From Arthrobacter sp. FW305-BF8 (GTDB lineage: Bacteria > Actinomycetota > Actinomycetes > Actinomycetales > Micrococcaceae), in the NCBI RefSeq assembly GCF_021789315.1, contig NZ_CP084561.1:3782001-3846000 (forward strand): DNA of 64,000 nt, in the 5' to 3' direction. The notes beneath the pieces are model-generated. The model saw nothing but the letters and a program-made list of their open reading frames with translations. It made no database searches and had not been told where the DNA came from. A program made the translations under genes and the position numbers. Positions 1 to 8,074 of this stretch are shown one piece after another (positions within the stretch are counted from its first letter, which is position 1; every line of letters starts with the position of its first letter).

Positions 1-461
1 GAACGGATCAGGGCGCCGAGGTCCTCAAGGGTGAACCAGGCGACGCGCATCCCTTCTTCGACGGCCTGCTGGCCGAGGGCTTCGAGGAAGAATGTCTTTC
101 CGGTCCCGGAGGGGCCGCAGACGACGAGGTTTTCTTTCCGGTGGATCCATTCCAGGGTGCGCAGGGCCTGTTGGGTCGGTGCCGGGATCGAGGACGCGGC
201 TTCGTCCCAGAGGGCGAACGTCTTGCCGGTCGGGAACCCTGCAGCCTTGCGGCGGGTGGCGAGCATCGACCGGGCCCGGCCCTTGGTCTCCTCCGCGAGC
301 AGTGCTTTGATGACCTCGGCCGGTTCCCAGCGCTGAGCGCGGGCGGTGGCCAACACGTCCGGGGCGATGGCGCGGGCGTGGGGCATTTTCAGTTGCCGCA
401 TGAGTGCCTCGAGGTCGGCGGGCAGAGCCGGTGCGGTGCTGTTCGCGGTCGTGATGCTCAT
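1..461 (-). CDS. istB: IS21 helper ATPase IstB (partial)
   Basis: DnaC-like AAA+ helper ATPase that works with the IstA transposase in IS21 transposition. The visible N-terminal part (about 153 residues) begins MSITTANSTAPALPADLE and contains the Walker A motif CGPSGTGKT followed by FFLEALG. The ATG lies inside the istA stop codon (ATGA, 458-461), so translation is probably coupled. The C-terminal half, including Walker B and sensor motifs, lies beyond the window edge. No frameshift is visible in the portion present. Confidence 0.9.
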   Translation of the reverse strand, partial: MSITTANSTAPALPADLEALMRQLKMPHARAIAPDVLATARAQRWEPAEVIKALLAEETKGRARSMLATRRKAAGFPTGKTFALWDEAASSIPAPTQQALRTLEWIHRKENLVVCGPSGTGKTFFLEALGQQAVEEGMRVAWFTLEDLGALIR

Positions 462-1978
462 CGGGCGCCCTCCCCGGCGCCGGTGGTGCCGAGGCCGGCC
501 CACCCGGCGGTGCCCTGGGTGAGGGACTTGTCCTCCGCGGCGGTGCGCAGCCCGGTGTGGTTTCCGCCCGCGTTCAACAGCGACGCGAGGTCGCCGTGCG
601 CGAAGCGGTGGTGGATCGCGGCAACGCCCAGGGCCTTATCGACCTCGGCAGTCCCCGCGATCTTGGCCAGCGCGACAGCCTCGGCCATCTTCACGTTGAT
701 CCGCTGCGCTCCGGCCGCGGCGGCCTCCAGCAGCCAGGTCCTCGCGCCGGCGCCAATGCCCAGGAATTCTGCTTCCGCCGTGGACCGCGGCACGGGTTTG
801 TAGTCGCCGGGCACCTTCTGCTGATGGTCCGGGAAATGTGCGTCCAGGATCGCCGGGGACCCGGGCCGGGCAAGTCGGTGCCGGGCGACCTCGACCGGCC
901 CGCCGGCACCAACATGCACGATCACGACCTGAGCATCCGGGCCGGTCCCGTGGAAGCGGGCGAACACCTCGGCGCCGAGCAGATGGGCAGGCACGGAGTA
1001 TTGGGCGTTTTCGACCGAGACCATCGGCGTGTTTTCCGGCACCCGGCGCCCGACCCCGTAGGCGAGGGTATGCGCTGTGTCCGGGACGCGGTGCAGGGAC
1101 GCGGCCTCCTCGGCGAGCATGTCGACCGGGCGGCGGCGGGTGGTCCGGTGCTCGCGCGTGTTGATCTGGTCCATGAACGCGGTGCAGGCCGTCTCGAGCG
1201 CGGCGAACGAGGCGTATTCGTCTCGCAGGTTGGTGTCCTTGGGCACCAGGTCTGCCTTGGCGATCTTCACAGACGATTCGACCCCGCCCTTGGATGCCGG
1301 GTCCGCCGGCTGGCAGGTGAGCACCTCGACGGAGTAGTGCCTGGCGAACGCCAGCGTCTGCTGGTTACGGACCGGCACGCCGGCCACATGCATGGTGGTG
1401 ACGGTCTTCTCGTTATCGGTCAGCACATACGTTGGCGCGCCGCCGAGCAGCCGGAATGACCGGTCCAGGGCGGAGAACACGCTCGGCGCCGTCCGGTCAC
1501 GCAGCGGGATCACGATGCGGAACCGGGACCAGGCCAGCCAGGCGACGAACAGTACGGTCTTGACCCCGTCGATGACGGGCCCGTCGCCGAAATCGTACTG
1601 AAGCCAGGCGCCTGGCTCGGTGATCCAGGGACGGTGGACCCTTTTGTTCCCGCGCCGGTAGGCCTCTTTGACCTGGGAAACGGCGCGGCGGGTGGAGCGG
1701 TCCGAACCTCGGTAGCCCATCGCGGCGAGCTTGTCATGGATGACATCGGCGCGGATCCGGCCCTTGGACTTTTCGACCCATTCCTCGATCTTTGGAAGCC
1801 ACTCGTCGGTGACCCGGGGCCGGTCCGTCACACCGCCCGGTGCACGCCCGGCATCACGGGCCTGGACCAGCCGGTCAACAGTGTGGTGGGAACAACCCGA
1901 CAGCTCCGCTGCACCGCGCAGCGACTTGGTCAGATCATAGGCAGCAAGAATTTTCACGGTTTCTAGGGCATCCTTCAT
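458..1978 (-). CDS. istA: IS21-family transposase IstA
   Basis: DDE transposase of 506 residues, a normal length for IstA. An N-terminal helix-turn-helix (residues ~10-35, ELSGCSHHTVDRLVQARDAG) precedes a second DNA-binding region. The RNase H-fold core starts around residue 120 with WLQYDFGDGPVIDG (first Asp), continues with YVLTDNEKTV (second Asp) and ends with CQPADPASKGGVESSVKIAK (Glu). The C-terminal part is the usual Mu-transposase-like extension. It begins at an ATG about 9 bases after a GGAAGAGG ribosome-binding site. That site forms one arm of an inverted repeat (see 1982-2039). The frame is intact, so this copy could be active if istB is complete. Confidence 0.93.
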   Translation of the reverse strand: MKDALETVKILAAYDLTKSLRGAAELSGCSHHTVDRLVQARDAGRAPGGVTDRPRVTDEWLPKIEEWVEKSKGRIRADVIHDKLAAMGYRGSDRSTRRAVSQVKEAYRRGNKRVHRPWITEPGAWLQYDFGDGPVIDGVKTVLFVAWLAWSRFRIVIPLRDRTAPSVFSALDRSFRLLGGAPTYVLTDNEKTVTTMHVAGVPVRNQQTLAFARHYSVEVLTCQPADPASKGGVESSVKIAKADLVPKDTNLRDEYASFAALETACTAFMDQINTREHRTTRRRPVDMLAEEAASLHRVPDTAHTLAYGVGRRVPENTPMVSVENAQYSVPAHLLGAEVFARFHGTGPDAQVVIVHVGAGGPVEVARHRLARPGSPAILDAHFPDHQQKVPGDYKPVPRSTAEAEFLGIGAGARTWLLEAAAAGAQRINVKMAEAVALAKIAGTAEVDKALGVAAIHHRFAHGDLASLLNAGGNHTGLRTAAEDKSLTQGTAGWAGLGTTGAGEGAR

Positions 1979-1981
1979 TCA

Positions 1982-2039
1982 GGGCCTCTTCCTGTCAGCG
2001 GATTCGATTCGACACCGACATCCAAACGGGAAGAGGCCC
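1982..2039 (-). promoter_or_regulatory. Inverted repeat covering the istA ribosome-binding site
   Basis: Eleven-base perfect arms, gggcctcttcc (1982-1992) and ggaagaggccc (2029-2039), surround 36 bases directly upstream of istA. Read on the minus strand, the arm nearest the gene contains the GGAAGAGG sequence that serves as ribosome-binding site, so folding would hide it. Transcripts entering from outside the element would carry both arms, while transcripts starting inside the loop would not. A second small hairpin (7-bp arms) lies at 2040-2061. The function is inferred from the pairing alone. Confidence 0.55.
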
Positions 2040-2164
2040 CCGCCGTCTTACGACACGGCGGGACAAGCGAACAATGCGGGCAAACCAAGCGGCCATGGCT
2101 GGGCAGAACTCATGGCCACAGGCGGGCAGTCCCGGTGGCCATCAGCGGGCAATTCCGTGGCCAT

Positions 2165-2503
2165 CTACGGGCAGTTTTTCATGGCCGCTAACACAGACAT
2201 CCAAACGGTGACGTGGGAACCTCCGTTGGGCAAAGGTTCCACGTCTACGGAAACCACGGGCCCTGTCTCATTGAAAGTTCGACGACGTTTGTTGATCAGG
2301 CCGGGTCCGGGCACGTCCTTCCAGAGGAAAGATCCAAAGGAATCAGCCGCTATATCAGCGGCCTTCGCCGGTGAAATCGGCACCTGGGTCTCGTACTGCC
2401 GTTGCGCCAGGCCGTTCAACCAAAACGTCAGAGCAAGCACAACGATTAAGAGGGCGAATATGCCAAAAATAAATCCACTTCCTGCGTCCACCACACACTC
2501 CAT
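2165..2503 (-). pseudogene. Small membrane protein truncated by the IS21 element
   Basis: Reading from an ATG at 2503 (MECVVDAGSG), the product has one N-terminal membrane helix (FIFGIFALLIVVLALTFWL) and a soluble part ending ...GGSHVTVWMSV. From there the reading frame runs into the IS21 terminal repeats (AAMKNCP) and stops at 2165, so the native C-terminus is lost. The gene follows 2601-3596 on the same strand. An upstream ATG at 2623 and a GTG just downstream are alternative starts. The family is not recognised, and the missing length is unknown because the other side of the insertion is outside the window. Confidence 0.6.
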
Positions 2504-2600
2504 TCCCCATAATTCGACGCTACCTACGAGCGCCGCTGGATAGAATTTACTTTCACGGAAGAATGCAGAGCGACGCCCTTGCTCTGCAGATAAACATGTG

Positions 2601-3596
2601 TTATCCGACCTCTTGATGTACATCGAAGGCCGACCGAACCACAGACCTCACCGACGGCCAAGACGGCATAGTCGGTGCGCTGCGCAACGCCGAGGAGTAG
2701 GTCGTGAAATGAGGCGCCGGAATTCCCGCAGTTTCAAGGGCCAAACGCCGCAGCACCTGCACTTGCGCACGTGAGATACCCAGATGCTGCAGCGCCGTGG
2801 CACCAGTCCATGCCTTCGGCGGGAGCTCCTTGGCCGCGCGAAGTAACGGCTCAAGCGCGCCCTCCAGGCTCAGCGAAAGTTCCTGCCGGAGCGCAAGCGG
2901 CGTGGGAAGGTGATAACTGATCGGGATATCACCACGCCGAAGACAATCCACCATGGACTCCAGATCCTCGACGCACCAGGATTGCGGTGCTAGGTATCTA
3001 ACGCCAGCCTCCGCCAAACGCAGCCTGACCATCGGACTGACTGGCACGGGGTTCACGGCCACCAGAGGGACGGCGGCCGCGACAGCCGGTGGTATCTGCG
3101 TCAGGGTGTCTATGGCGGCGTATCTGTCGGGGCTTCCGTTCCGGCTCAGCCAGATCAGTACGTAGTCCCAAGAGGAAAGAGTCGCGGTGTCCAAGTGGGA
3201 TATACAGTCGGCCCAAGTCAGGACCCCTTTTTGGTCGAGGACCGCACTCAGCCCAGCCCTCACTATTGGATCGTCGGCCAAGATCAGGACGCCGAGCGGT
3301 GAGGATTTTCCGCTGGCGGTGTCCTCCGTCGCCGTCAGACCAGTTCGCCGGAGCAGACGCGTCCGAATATTCATACCCGACATTTTGAGTTCCGCGGCAA
3401 AGGAACTTAGCCGTCGCTTCACTGTCGCCGGAGAACGGCCGATGCGGAACTGGTCTACTACGTACGCTAAAAGTCGTGGCTCGTTGAGGCATGACGCTGC
3501 AGGGCCCAGGCCACGCTGGGCGCACCAGGACTCGATATCTCGGAGGTCGCTTTCATAGGCTCTGACCGTCGCCCGCGCCCGCGCTGCTGTAGGCAC
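2601..3596 (-). CDS. Fusion of integrase-type SAM-like domain and pseudo-receiver domain
   Basis: 331 residues from a GTG start behind a GGGGGTGAAGACAC spacer. Residues ~8-70 (TVRAYESDLRDIESWCAQRG ... SPATVKRRLSSFAAEL) look like the N-terminal core-binding domain of XerC/D-type tyrosine recombinases, but no catalytic R-H-R-Y domain follows. Residues ~101-225 resemble a response-regulator receiver (LGVLILADDPIVRAGLSAVL keeps the acidic pair). The strand that normally carries the phosphorylated Asp reads WDYVLIWLSRNG, with Trp in its place. A C-terminal helical region (residues 260-305) could bind DNA. The gene lies on the same strand as, and downstream of, two sensor genes and a LuxR regulator. 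Domain calls are from motif reading; the overall function is unknown. Confidence 0.7.
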   Translation of the reverse strand: MPTAARARATVRAYESDLRDIESWCAQRGLGPAASCLNEPRLLAYVVDQFRIGRSPATVKRRLSSFAAELKMSGMNIRTRLLRRTGLTATEDTASGKSSPLGVLILADDPIVRAGLSAVLDQKGVLTWADCISHLDTATLSSWDYVLIWLSRNGSPDRYAAIDTLTQIPPAVAAAVPLVAVNPVPVSPMVRLRLAEAGVRYLAPQSWCVEDLESMVDCLRRGDIPISYHLPTPLALRQELSLSLEGALEPLLRAAKELPPKAWTGATALQHLGISRAQVQVLRRLALETAGIPAPHFTTYSSALRSAPTMPSWPSVRSVVRSAFDVHQEVG

Positions 3597-3643
3597 CGTG
3601 TCTTCACCCCCACCTATGTTGATGGACGTGGCTCACATTTCTC

Positions 3644-3934
3644 TCATGCGCGCGGCCCACGGATGATCAACTGCATCCGCTGTAATTGCCCAGCGGCAGC
3701 AAAGCATGGTGAGCTTTCGAACACGAGGAACACGTGCACCCCTCCGTTCAGGGCTGCTGCGACGATCCCCCAAATAGCCGTCGCAGCAGACCCTGCCCAA
3801 ACGCTATCGATATTCAGGGTGGAGCTGCTGTCCTGAGACGCCGTATTCGAGGAATTGTCACCACAACTGGTGACGGATGGCGCCACAAGGTCTCCCGGCG
3901 ACTGAATTCGGCCTGTCGTGGCAGAATCAGGCAC
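3644..3934 (-). CDS. Possible small membrane protein
   Basis: A 96-residue frame with a GTG start, a Ser/Thr-rich N-terminal half and one hydrophobic stretch (SAATAIWGIVAAALNGGVHV). It sits between the sensor gene ending at 3947 and the fusion gene starting at 3596, on the same strand. The ribosome-binding site is poor (AGG almost touching the GTG) and the family is not recognised. It may be non-coding spacer; listed because this 350-base stretch otherwise holds nothing. Confidence 0.25.
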   Translation of the reverse strand: MPDSATTGRIQSPGDLVAPSVTSCGDNSSNTASQDSSSTLNIDSVWAGSAATAIWGIVAAALNGGVHVFLVFESSPCFAAAGQLQRMQLIIRGPRA

Positions 3935-3946
3935 CCTACGGTTGAG

Positions 3947-4930
3947 TTACCGCTCCCTGATCTCCACGTAGACCTCATCCCGAACCGCCAGCTCATCGTA
4001 GGCGAGGATAGTCACCGCCGTCTCCGACCCGGAGGGGAGCGCCCGTCCCCTTACGAATCCCCCGTCAGCATTCTCCAGGGAGGTGCTGAGCAGCGCAGAT
4101 GCTTCACTCAGTACAGCGGCTGAAAGCTCCGTCTCCCGGTCGTCCAGGATGTCCACCTTGACCCCACGCGCCCGTGCATCACGGGCAGCTCGAAGCACGT
4201 CCGGTGTTGCCAGGGCGCGGCCCCTGATCTGGTCGCGGAGCTGGGCTTCCAAAAGGGCACAGTTCTGGCGATCCTGCTCCGACAGTGAACCACTTGCGAT
4301 GAGTTCCAGTGAGGGACGGGCGAGACGGTCAAGCTCGTGGATCCAGTCGGTCTGCGCCAGCCGCCGCGCTTCTTCCCGGGCCAAGCGGACGGCCGCCTCA
4401 GTCTCCTGGCTGGTGTATGTCCGGGCCTGGTCAACGCAGCGACGCAATACCTTGCTCACCGCGGTGGCAATGCCGATCCACATCAGCGGGGTGACCACCA
4501 AGGCGAGCCCGTCCACAACGCTCAGCCGGTGAAGCATCGAGCCACTGAAGTCCAAAATGGCGAACAAGCTGATGCCCAGCCAGGCCAGGGCCACCCTGTT
4601 CCTCATGGCGACGGTCACCATCAGCATCTCGATGGCTCCGCAGTGCCATGCAGCGTAACCGGGATGAACATCTGACGGGAGCGCGGTCATCACCAGCAGG
4701 TCCATCAGAACAACGCCGAAAACGGCCATCCCCGCATGAAGCCGTGGCAGGGTCCTGCCCTTGCCTGGCCAGGTAACGACGGCCATCAGCACGAGGCAGA
4801 TTGCCATGGCGGCCAGCGCATTCCACATGGACGTCACCGTGCCGAGGTTGGCCAGGCCGAGCAGGATGTGGGCTGCCGGGAAGGGCAGGCCGAGGGCCAG
4901 AATGAGCGGCCGTGTAATGGCGTTATCCAT
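3947..4930 (-). CDS. Membrane sensor-like protein without visible ATPase domain
   Basis: About 327 residues from the ATG at 4930, which overlaps the stop of the upstream kinase gene (ATGGATAA), so the pair is translationally coupled. Around five or six membrane helices occupy residues 5-165 (RPLILALGLPFPAAHILLG onwards). A helical linker (ARTYTSQETEAAVRLAREEA) and a cytoplasmic domain of about 140 residues follow. The layout mirrors the neighbouring histidine kinase, but no conserved His box, N box or glycine-rich ATP-binding box can be seen in the C-terminal part. It could be a degenerate kinase acting as a partner or decoy subunit; that role is inferred. Confidence 0.65.
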   Translation of the reverse strand: MDNAITRPLILALGLPFPAAHILLGLANLGTVTSMWNALAAMAICLVLMAVVTWPGKGRTLPRLHAGMAVFGVVLMDLLVMTALPSDVHPGYAAWHCGAIEMLMVTVAMRNRVALAWLGISLFAILDFSGSMLHRLSVVDGLALVVTPLMWIGIATAVSKVLRRCVDQARTYTSQETEAAVRLAREEARRLAQTDWIHELDRLARPSLELIASGSLSEQDRQNCALLEAQLRDQIRGRALATPDVLRAARDARARGVKVDILDDRETELSAAVLSEASALLSTSLENADGGFVRGRALPSGSETAVTILAYDELAVRDEVYVEIRER

Positions 4931-6131
4931 GATCCGCGGGCATCCTCCACGTGAGGTGGACATGGGTGCCGCCGGTGGGGCTCGACGTGATCCGGGCTTC
5001 GCCGCCTGCCTCGCGCATCCTTTGGAGGATGGACACCCGGACGCCCAGCCGCTCCTGTGGGAGCGCGCCTGTGTCGAATCCTGGTCCACGGTCGGTAATA
5101 TCAATAGCCACTTCCGGCCCCGCGGCAGCCGATCCCGGCCGGCATGCGATGGTCAGTTCTGCCGGCGCAGCCGGCGCGTGGAGGAAGCTGTTTCTTACGG
5201 CTTCTGTGGCTGCCTGGATGAGTGCACGCGCCGCGCCCAGCGGAATGGCCCACTGGGTTTCGGTTTCCGCCAGACCTGTATGAGAGCTGATGCTGGGCCC
5301 GTACCGGGCTGTGGCTGCGCGGAGCCGGCTAACCAGTTCGTCCTCACCGACGAATGCACTGTCCACGTTCGGTTCCCCGGCCAGGGTTGGCAGGTTGGAA
5401 AGGGCGTCCACGGCGGCTTTCTGCGCGGCGTCCACCACTTCGGGAGAACGGGCCTGCCCCGCCACGATGAGGGTTGCCATCACCGTATCGTGGGTCAGCG
5501 CGTCCAGCCTGGATCTTTCAACTCGGATGGCCTCTGCGCGGGCAGCGGCAGCGAAACTGGAAACGGCGGCAATCGCTGCCCGGTCTGAAGCTGAAGCTGC
5601 TCGGCGCAAGGCCGTGATCGGCGCGATTATCACTACCGCCAAAGCAGCGGTCAGGAGCGCGTCCTGAACGGCACCGGTCCCCACCTGAGTGTTACCAGCC
5701 GCCGCCAGCGGCACCAACACAATCAGGACGCAAAACACGGTTCCATACACTGCTGCCGCCCCGACGCTCGAAGCAATGGCGGCCAAGGCGATGCCAACAC
5801 CGGCTACGCCCCATGGCCAGGGCCTTGACCCAATCTGGCTGCCGTCGCCTAGAAGCCCCAGAAACCACAAGAGATAGCTTGAGATCATCAGAGTAGCGGC
5901 AACGCCGGCAGCGATCCGAAGCCACACGAGCGATTTCCGAACGAGCATCATCCACAGTATTGCGGCCGGGATTCCCGCCATGAAGAGCAGATCCCACCAC
6001 AAATTGTGCAACGGTATTTGGGCCAGGACAACGGGCAGCGACAGGCAGTAGAGCACGAGCGCGAAGATGCCGGTGGAGCGGCCAAGGACGAAGTCGATGC
6101 TGGCCCGGGAAATGGGCCCTGCCTTGCTCAC
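4923..6131 (-). CDS. Sensor histidine kinase-like membrane protein
   Basis: 402 residues. N-terminal half has six to seven membrane helices. A dimerisation/phospho-acceptor-like segment, RLDALTHDTVMATLIVAG (around residue 210), is followed by an HATPase-type domain with N box EAVRNSFLHA, G box DITDRGPGFD and a C-terminal GGTHVHLTW. This is the layout of NarL-partner kinases. Its gene overlaps the response regulator gene upstream by ATGA (6128-6131) and the sensor-like gene downstream by 8 bases, so the three form one operon. The signal sensed is not evident: there is no extracytoplasmic domain of any size, so sensing is probably in the membrane. Confidence 0.8.
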   Translation of the reverse strand: MSKAGPISRASIDFVLGRSTGIFALVLYCLSLPVVLAQIPLHNLWWDLLFMAGIPAAILWMMLVRKSLVWLRIAAGVAATLMISSYLLWFLGLLGDGSQIGSRPWPWGVAGVGIALAAIASSVGAAAVYGTVFCVLIVLVPLAAAGNTQVGTGAVQDALLTAALAVVIIAPITALRRAASASDRAAIAAVSSFAAAARAEAIRVERSRLDALTHDTVMATLIVAGQARSPEVVDAAQKAAVDALSNLPTLAGEPNVDSAFVGEDELVSRLRAATARYGPSISSHTGLAETETQWAIPLGAARALIQAATEAVRNSFLHAPAAPAELTIACRPGSAAAGPEVAIDITDRGPGFDTGALPQERLGVRVSILQRMREAGGEARITSSPTGGTHVHLTWRMPADHG

Positions 6132-6790
6132 AACCGCTCGGAGGGAACGACGCCGTCCTCCACAGCCCGGTGGTAGAGCTCCAGCTTGGTGGCGGCAGGC
6201 CTGTCGGCAGCGGCGTATTTCTCGCGGATACGCTTGATATTTGTTCCTACCGTATTGGAAGAAACGTTCATTCTTGACGCGATCTGCGTCCGCGTGAATC
6301 CAGCGGCGTACAACCCCAAGGTCTCGCGTTCCCTGTCGCTCAACGCCACGACGAATTCGGCATCTCCGTCAATGGCTGCCGCCAAGTCCTGGTTGTCGAT
6401 GGTCGCCCCGTCCGCCACCTGGCGCACGAGGTTCAGCGTGTCACGGATGTCATCGGACTTCCTTGATACGCCGGAGGCACCGGCCGCGAGCGCCTCCCTA
6501 AGAGCGTCCGGCCTGTCACCGACGCTGAAGACCAAAACGGGGTACCCGGCCTGCACAATCCTGCGCACGTTGTCCCCTGGACGGGATCCGTCGGCCAGGG
6601 ACATGTCCAGAGCCACCACATCGAACATCCCGTTGGAGCCAGCCAACAGTGAGCCAACTGTGTCCGCGAGCCTCACCGCAACAACCGGGACCTCCGCAGT
6701 CTTGGCCTCCACCGACGCTGCGGCCGCGAACCCAATGCGGACGGCTTCGTGATCGTCAACAACCCCGACCCTGACAACACGACGATCCAT
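6128..6790 (-). CDS. LuxR/NarL-family response regulator
   Basis: DNA-binding response regulator of about 220 residues. The receiver domain opens with MDRRVVRVGVVDDHEAVRIG and carries the phospho-acceptor Asp in FDVVALDMSLADG. The C-terminal LuxR-type helix-turn-helix is clear (LSDRERETLGLYAAG, TQIASRMNVSSNTVGTNIKR). The ATG at 6790 is preferred over one 33 bases upstream because it starts right at the receiver fold. It overlaps the kinase gene by ATGA, so the two almost certainly form a two-component pair. A decayed paralogue of its C-terminal half is found at 32199-32551. Targets are unknown. Confidence 0.88.
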   Translation of the reverse strand: MDRRVVRVGVVDDHEAVRIGFAAAASVEAKTAEVPVVAVRLADTVGSLLAGSNGMFDVVALDMSLADGSRPGDNVRRIVQAGYPVLVFSVGDRPDALREALAAGASGVSRKSDDIRDTLNLVRQVADGATIDNQDLAAAIDGDAEFVVALSDRERETLGLYAAGFTRTQIASRMNVSSNTVGTNIKRIREKYAAADRPAATKLELYHRAVEDGVVPSERL

Positions 6791-7030
6791 CCACTCCCCC
6801 AAGGTCAAGCTCGGAACCACCATCGCGACGGCGAGTAGGCGGCTTTCAGATCAACCTATATGCATTCAACGGATCATTCCTGATGATGTCGCGAACGGAA
6901 TTGCAGATGACGCCAGTCAGGTATCACGGTGGCAATACGGAAGCAGCAGGGTGGAGGGAACACGCATGTACAGTTGTGCTGGCGGGCAGATTCCACAGCG
7001 TCAAATACCGAGAAAATCCGGGGTACGAGT

Positions 7031-7267
7031 GTGAACGAGTACGAGGCTTCACTGATCATCAGGGCCGGAGCGGAGCTGCTGCGGGTGGCGTCGTCTGATC
7101 CCCGCTCCGAGGAAGGCTACGAGGCCGTCAAGGCCAATATTTCAGAGGCATTGGAAGGCATGGCGGAAGCCCTCTCGAACTTCGAGGCAAGTTCGGGAGC
7201 ACCCGGCCGTTCAACGGGCTGGGTTCAAGACCTGCACCGCGTGGCGGACGACATCGTGCAGAGGTAG
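7031..7267 (+). CDS. Small hypothetical protein
   Basis: A 78-residue acidic, mainly helical protein from a GTG start (VNEYEASLIIRAGAELLRVA), divergent from the response regulator. A GGGG run about 10 bases upstream may act as ribosome-binding site. No membrane segment, signal peptide or known motif is seen. An upstream ATG at 6929 would add 34 low-complexity residues and is less likely. Family not recognised. Confidence 0.5.
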   Translation: MNEYEASLIIRAGAELLRVASSDPRSEEGYEAVKANISEALEGMAEALSNFEASSGAPGRSTGWVQDLHRVADDIVQR

Positions 7268-7285
7268 TAGGCCACCGCCGGCAGG

Positions 7286-7864
7286 TCAGCGTTCAACGAC
7301 GGCGGCCTGGTTCAGTTCCCACTCACTCCGGGAGATCGCGTACTCGACGTCGCCGTGTTCATCGCCGGGAATGGACACCGGCCAGTCAGCGACGAAGTTA
7401 CGCACGAGGCGCATCCCCGATTTCTCCATCACCCGCCGCGAGGCGGTGTTCACTGCCATGGTCTGGGCAACGACCCGCTGCACGCCGAACTCTGCAAACC
7501 CCTTGGCGATCAGCGCACGGGAGCCCTCGGTGGCGTATCCCTTGCCCCACGCCTCGCAGCGCAGCCGGTAGCCCAGTTCCGGCTGGTCGGGCGGATCGCC
7601 GGGGGCGGGCCGGTAGTGGAACCAGCCGAGGAACTCTCCCGTCGATTTCTCCACCGCGGCCCAGAAGCCGTAGCCAGGAAATCGCTTGTAGTAGCCCAGG
7701 AACGCCGGAAGGTAGTCGCCTTCAATCTCTTCCCGGGGTGTCGGAGCGCCGCCGGTGATGTACCGCATCACGCGCGGATCGCCGTCGAGCTCCACGAGCA
7801 GGTCCGCGTCGCGGGCAGTGAACTGACGCAGCGCGAGCCGCTGTGTCTCCAGGAATATCTGCAT
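7286..7864 (-). CDS. GNAT-family N-acetyltransferase
   Basis: 192-residue acetyltransferase of the RimJ/RimL type (Acetyltransf_3-like). It starts MQIFLETQRLALRQFTARDA, with the typical N-terminal strand of this family. The acetyl-CoA-binding region is ELGYRLRCEAWGKGYATEGS (R/Q-x-x-G-x-A variant), followed by NTASRRVMEKSGMRLVRNF, the common motif of protein/antibiotic N-acetyltransferases. The ATG at 7864 is chosen over one 96 bases further upstream because the fold begins there. Substrate cannot be told from sequence. It converges with the small gene ending at 7267. Confidence 0.85.
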   Translation of the reverse strand: MQIFLETQRLALRQFTARDADLLVELDGDPRVMRYITGGAPTPREEIEGDYLPAFLGYYKRFPGYGFWAAVEKSTGEFLGWFHYRPAPGDPPDQPELGYRLRCEAWGKGYATEGSRALIAKGFAEFGVQRVVAQTMAVNTASRRVMEKSGMRLVRNFVADWPVSIPGDEHGDVEYAISRSEWELNQAAVVER

Positions 7865-8029
7865 GCGGGCATTCTCGCACCGGGCGGCAGGCCTGTCAGG
7901 GACTTTGCTCTGGCGGCCTGCAGTTTTTTCTCGAAGGATGACGACCATCGGTGGGCCCATAGCCCATGCCTTCCGCCTACTTGGAGAAAGATGAGCTCGG
8001 TCACGAGCTTGCCAAACGCGGGTAGAGTA

Positions 8030-8065
8030 GATTCACAAGATTCACCAGATTCACCAACATTCACA
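8030..8065 (+). repeat. Four tandem 9-bp repeats upstream of an ATPase gene
   Basis: Units gattcacaa, gattcacca, gattcacca and acattcaca lie head to tail and end immediately before the AGGAG ribosome-binding site of the gene at 8075. The repeats fall in the untranslated leader and are more AT-rich than their surroundings. They could be a protein-binding array or a slippage-prone leader; neither is shown. Confidence 0.7.
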
Positions 8066-8074
8066 GGAGTTCAT

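Larger units (their letters stand above)
1..2195 (-). mobile_element. IS21-family insertion sequence, right-hand part
   Basis: istB and istA overlap by ATGA on the minus strand, the standard IS21 arrangement. Upstream of istA, positions 2076-2190 hold several spaced copies of a GGCCAT...GGGCAG motif about 22 bases apart, as expected for the multiple terminal transposase-binding repeats of this family. The outer end is placed near 2195 (plus strand ...TAACACA) because the coding sequence of the interrupted neighbour starts there. The other end and any target duplication lie outside the window, so the boundary is an estimate good to a few bases. Confidence 0.85.

Noticed and set aside
557..1459. 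300-codon plus-strand frame across istA
   Set aside because: Antisense to a clear IstA transposase; composition is that of a high-GC shadow frame.
2017..2208. The gacatccaaacgg pair as IS21 target-site duplication
   Set aside because: One copy is inside the element leader, and IS21 duplications are shorter (about 4-8 bases) and flank the element.
6929..7030. N-terminal extension of the 7031 gene
   Set aside because: The extra 34 residues are low-complexity and the GTG at 7031 starts the ordered helical part.
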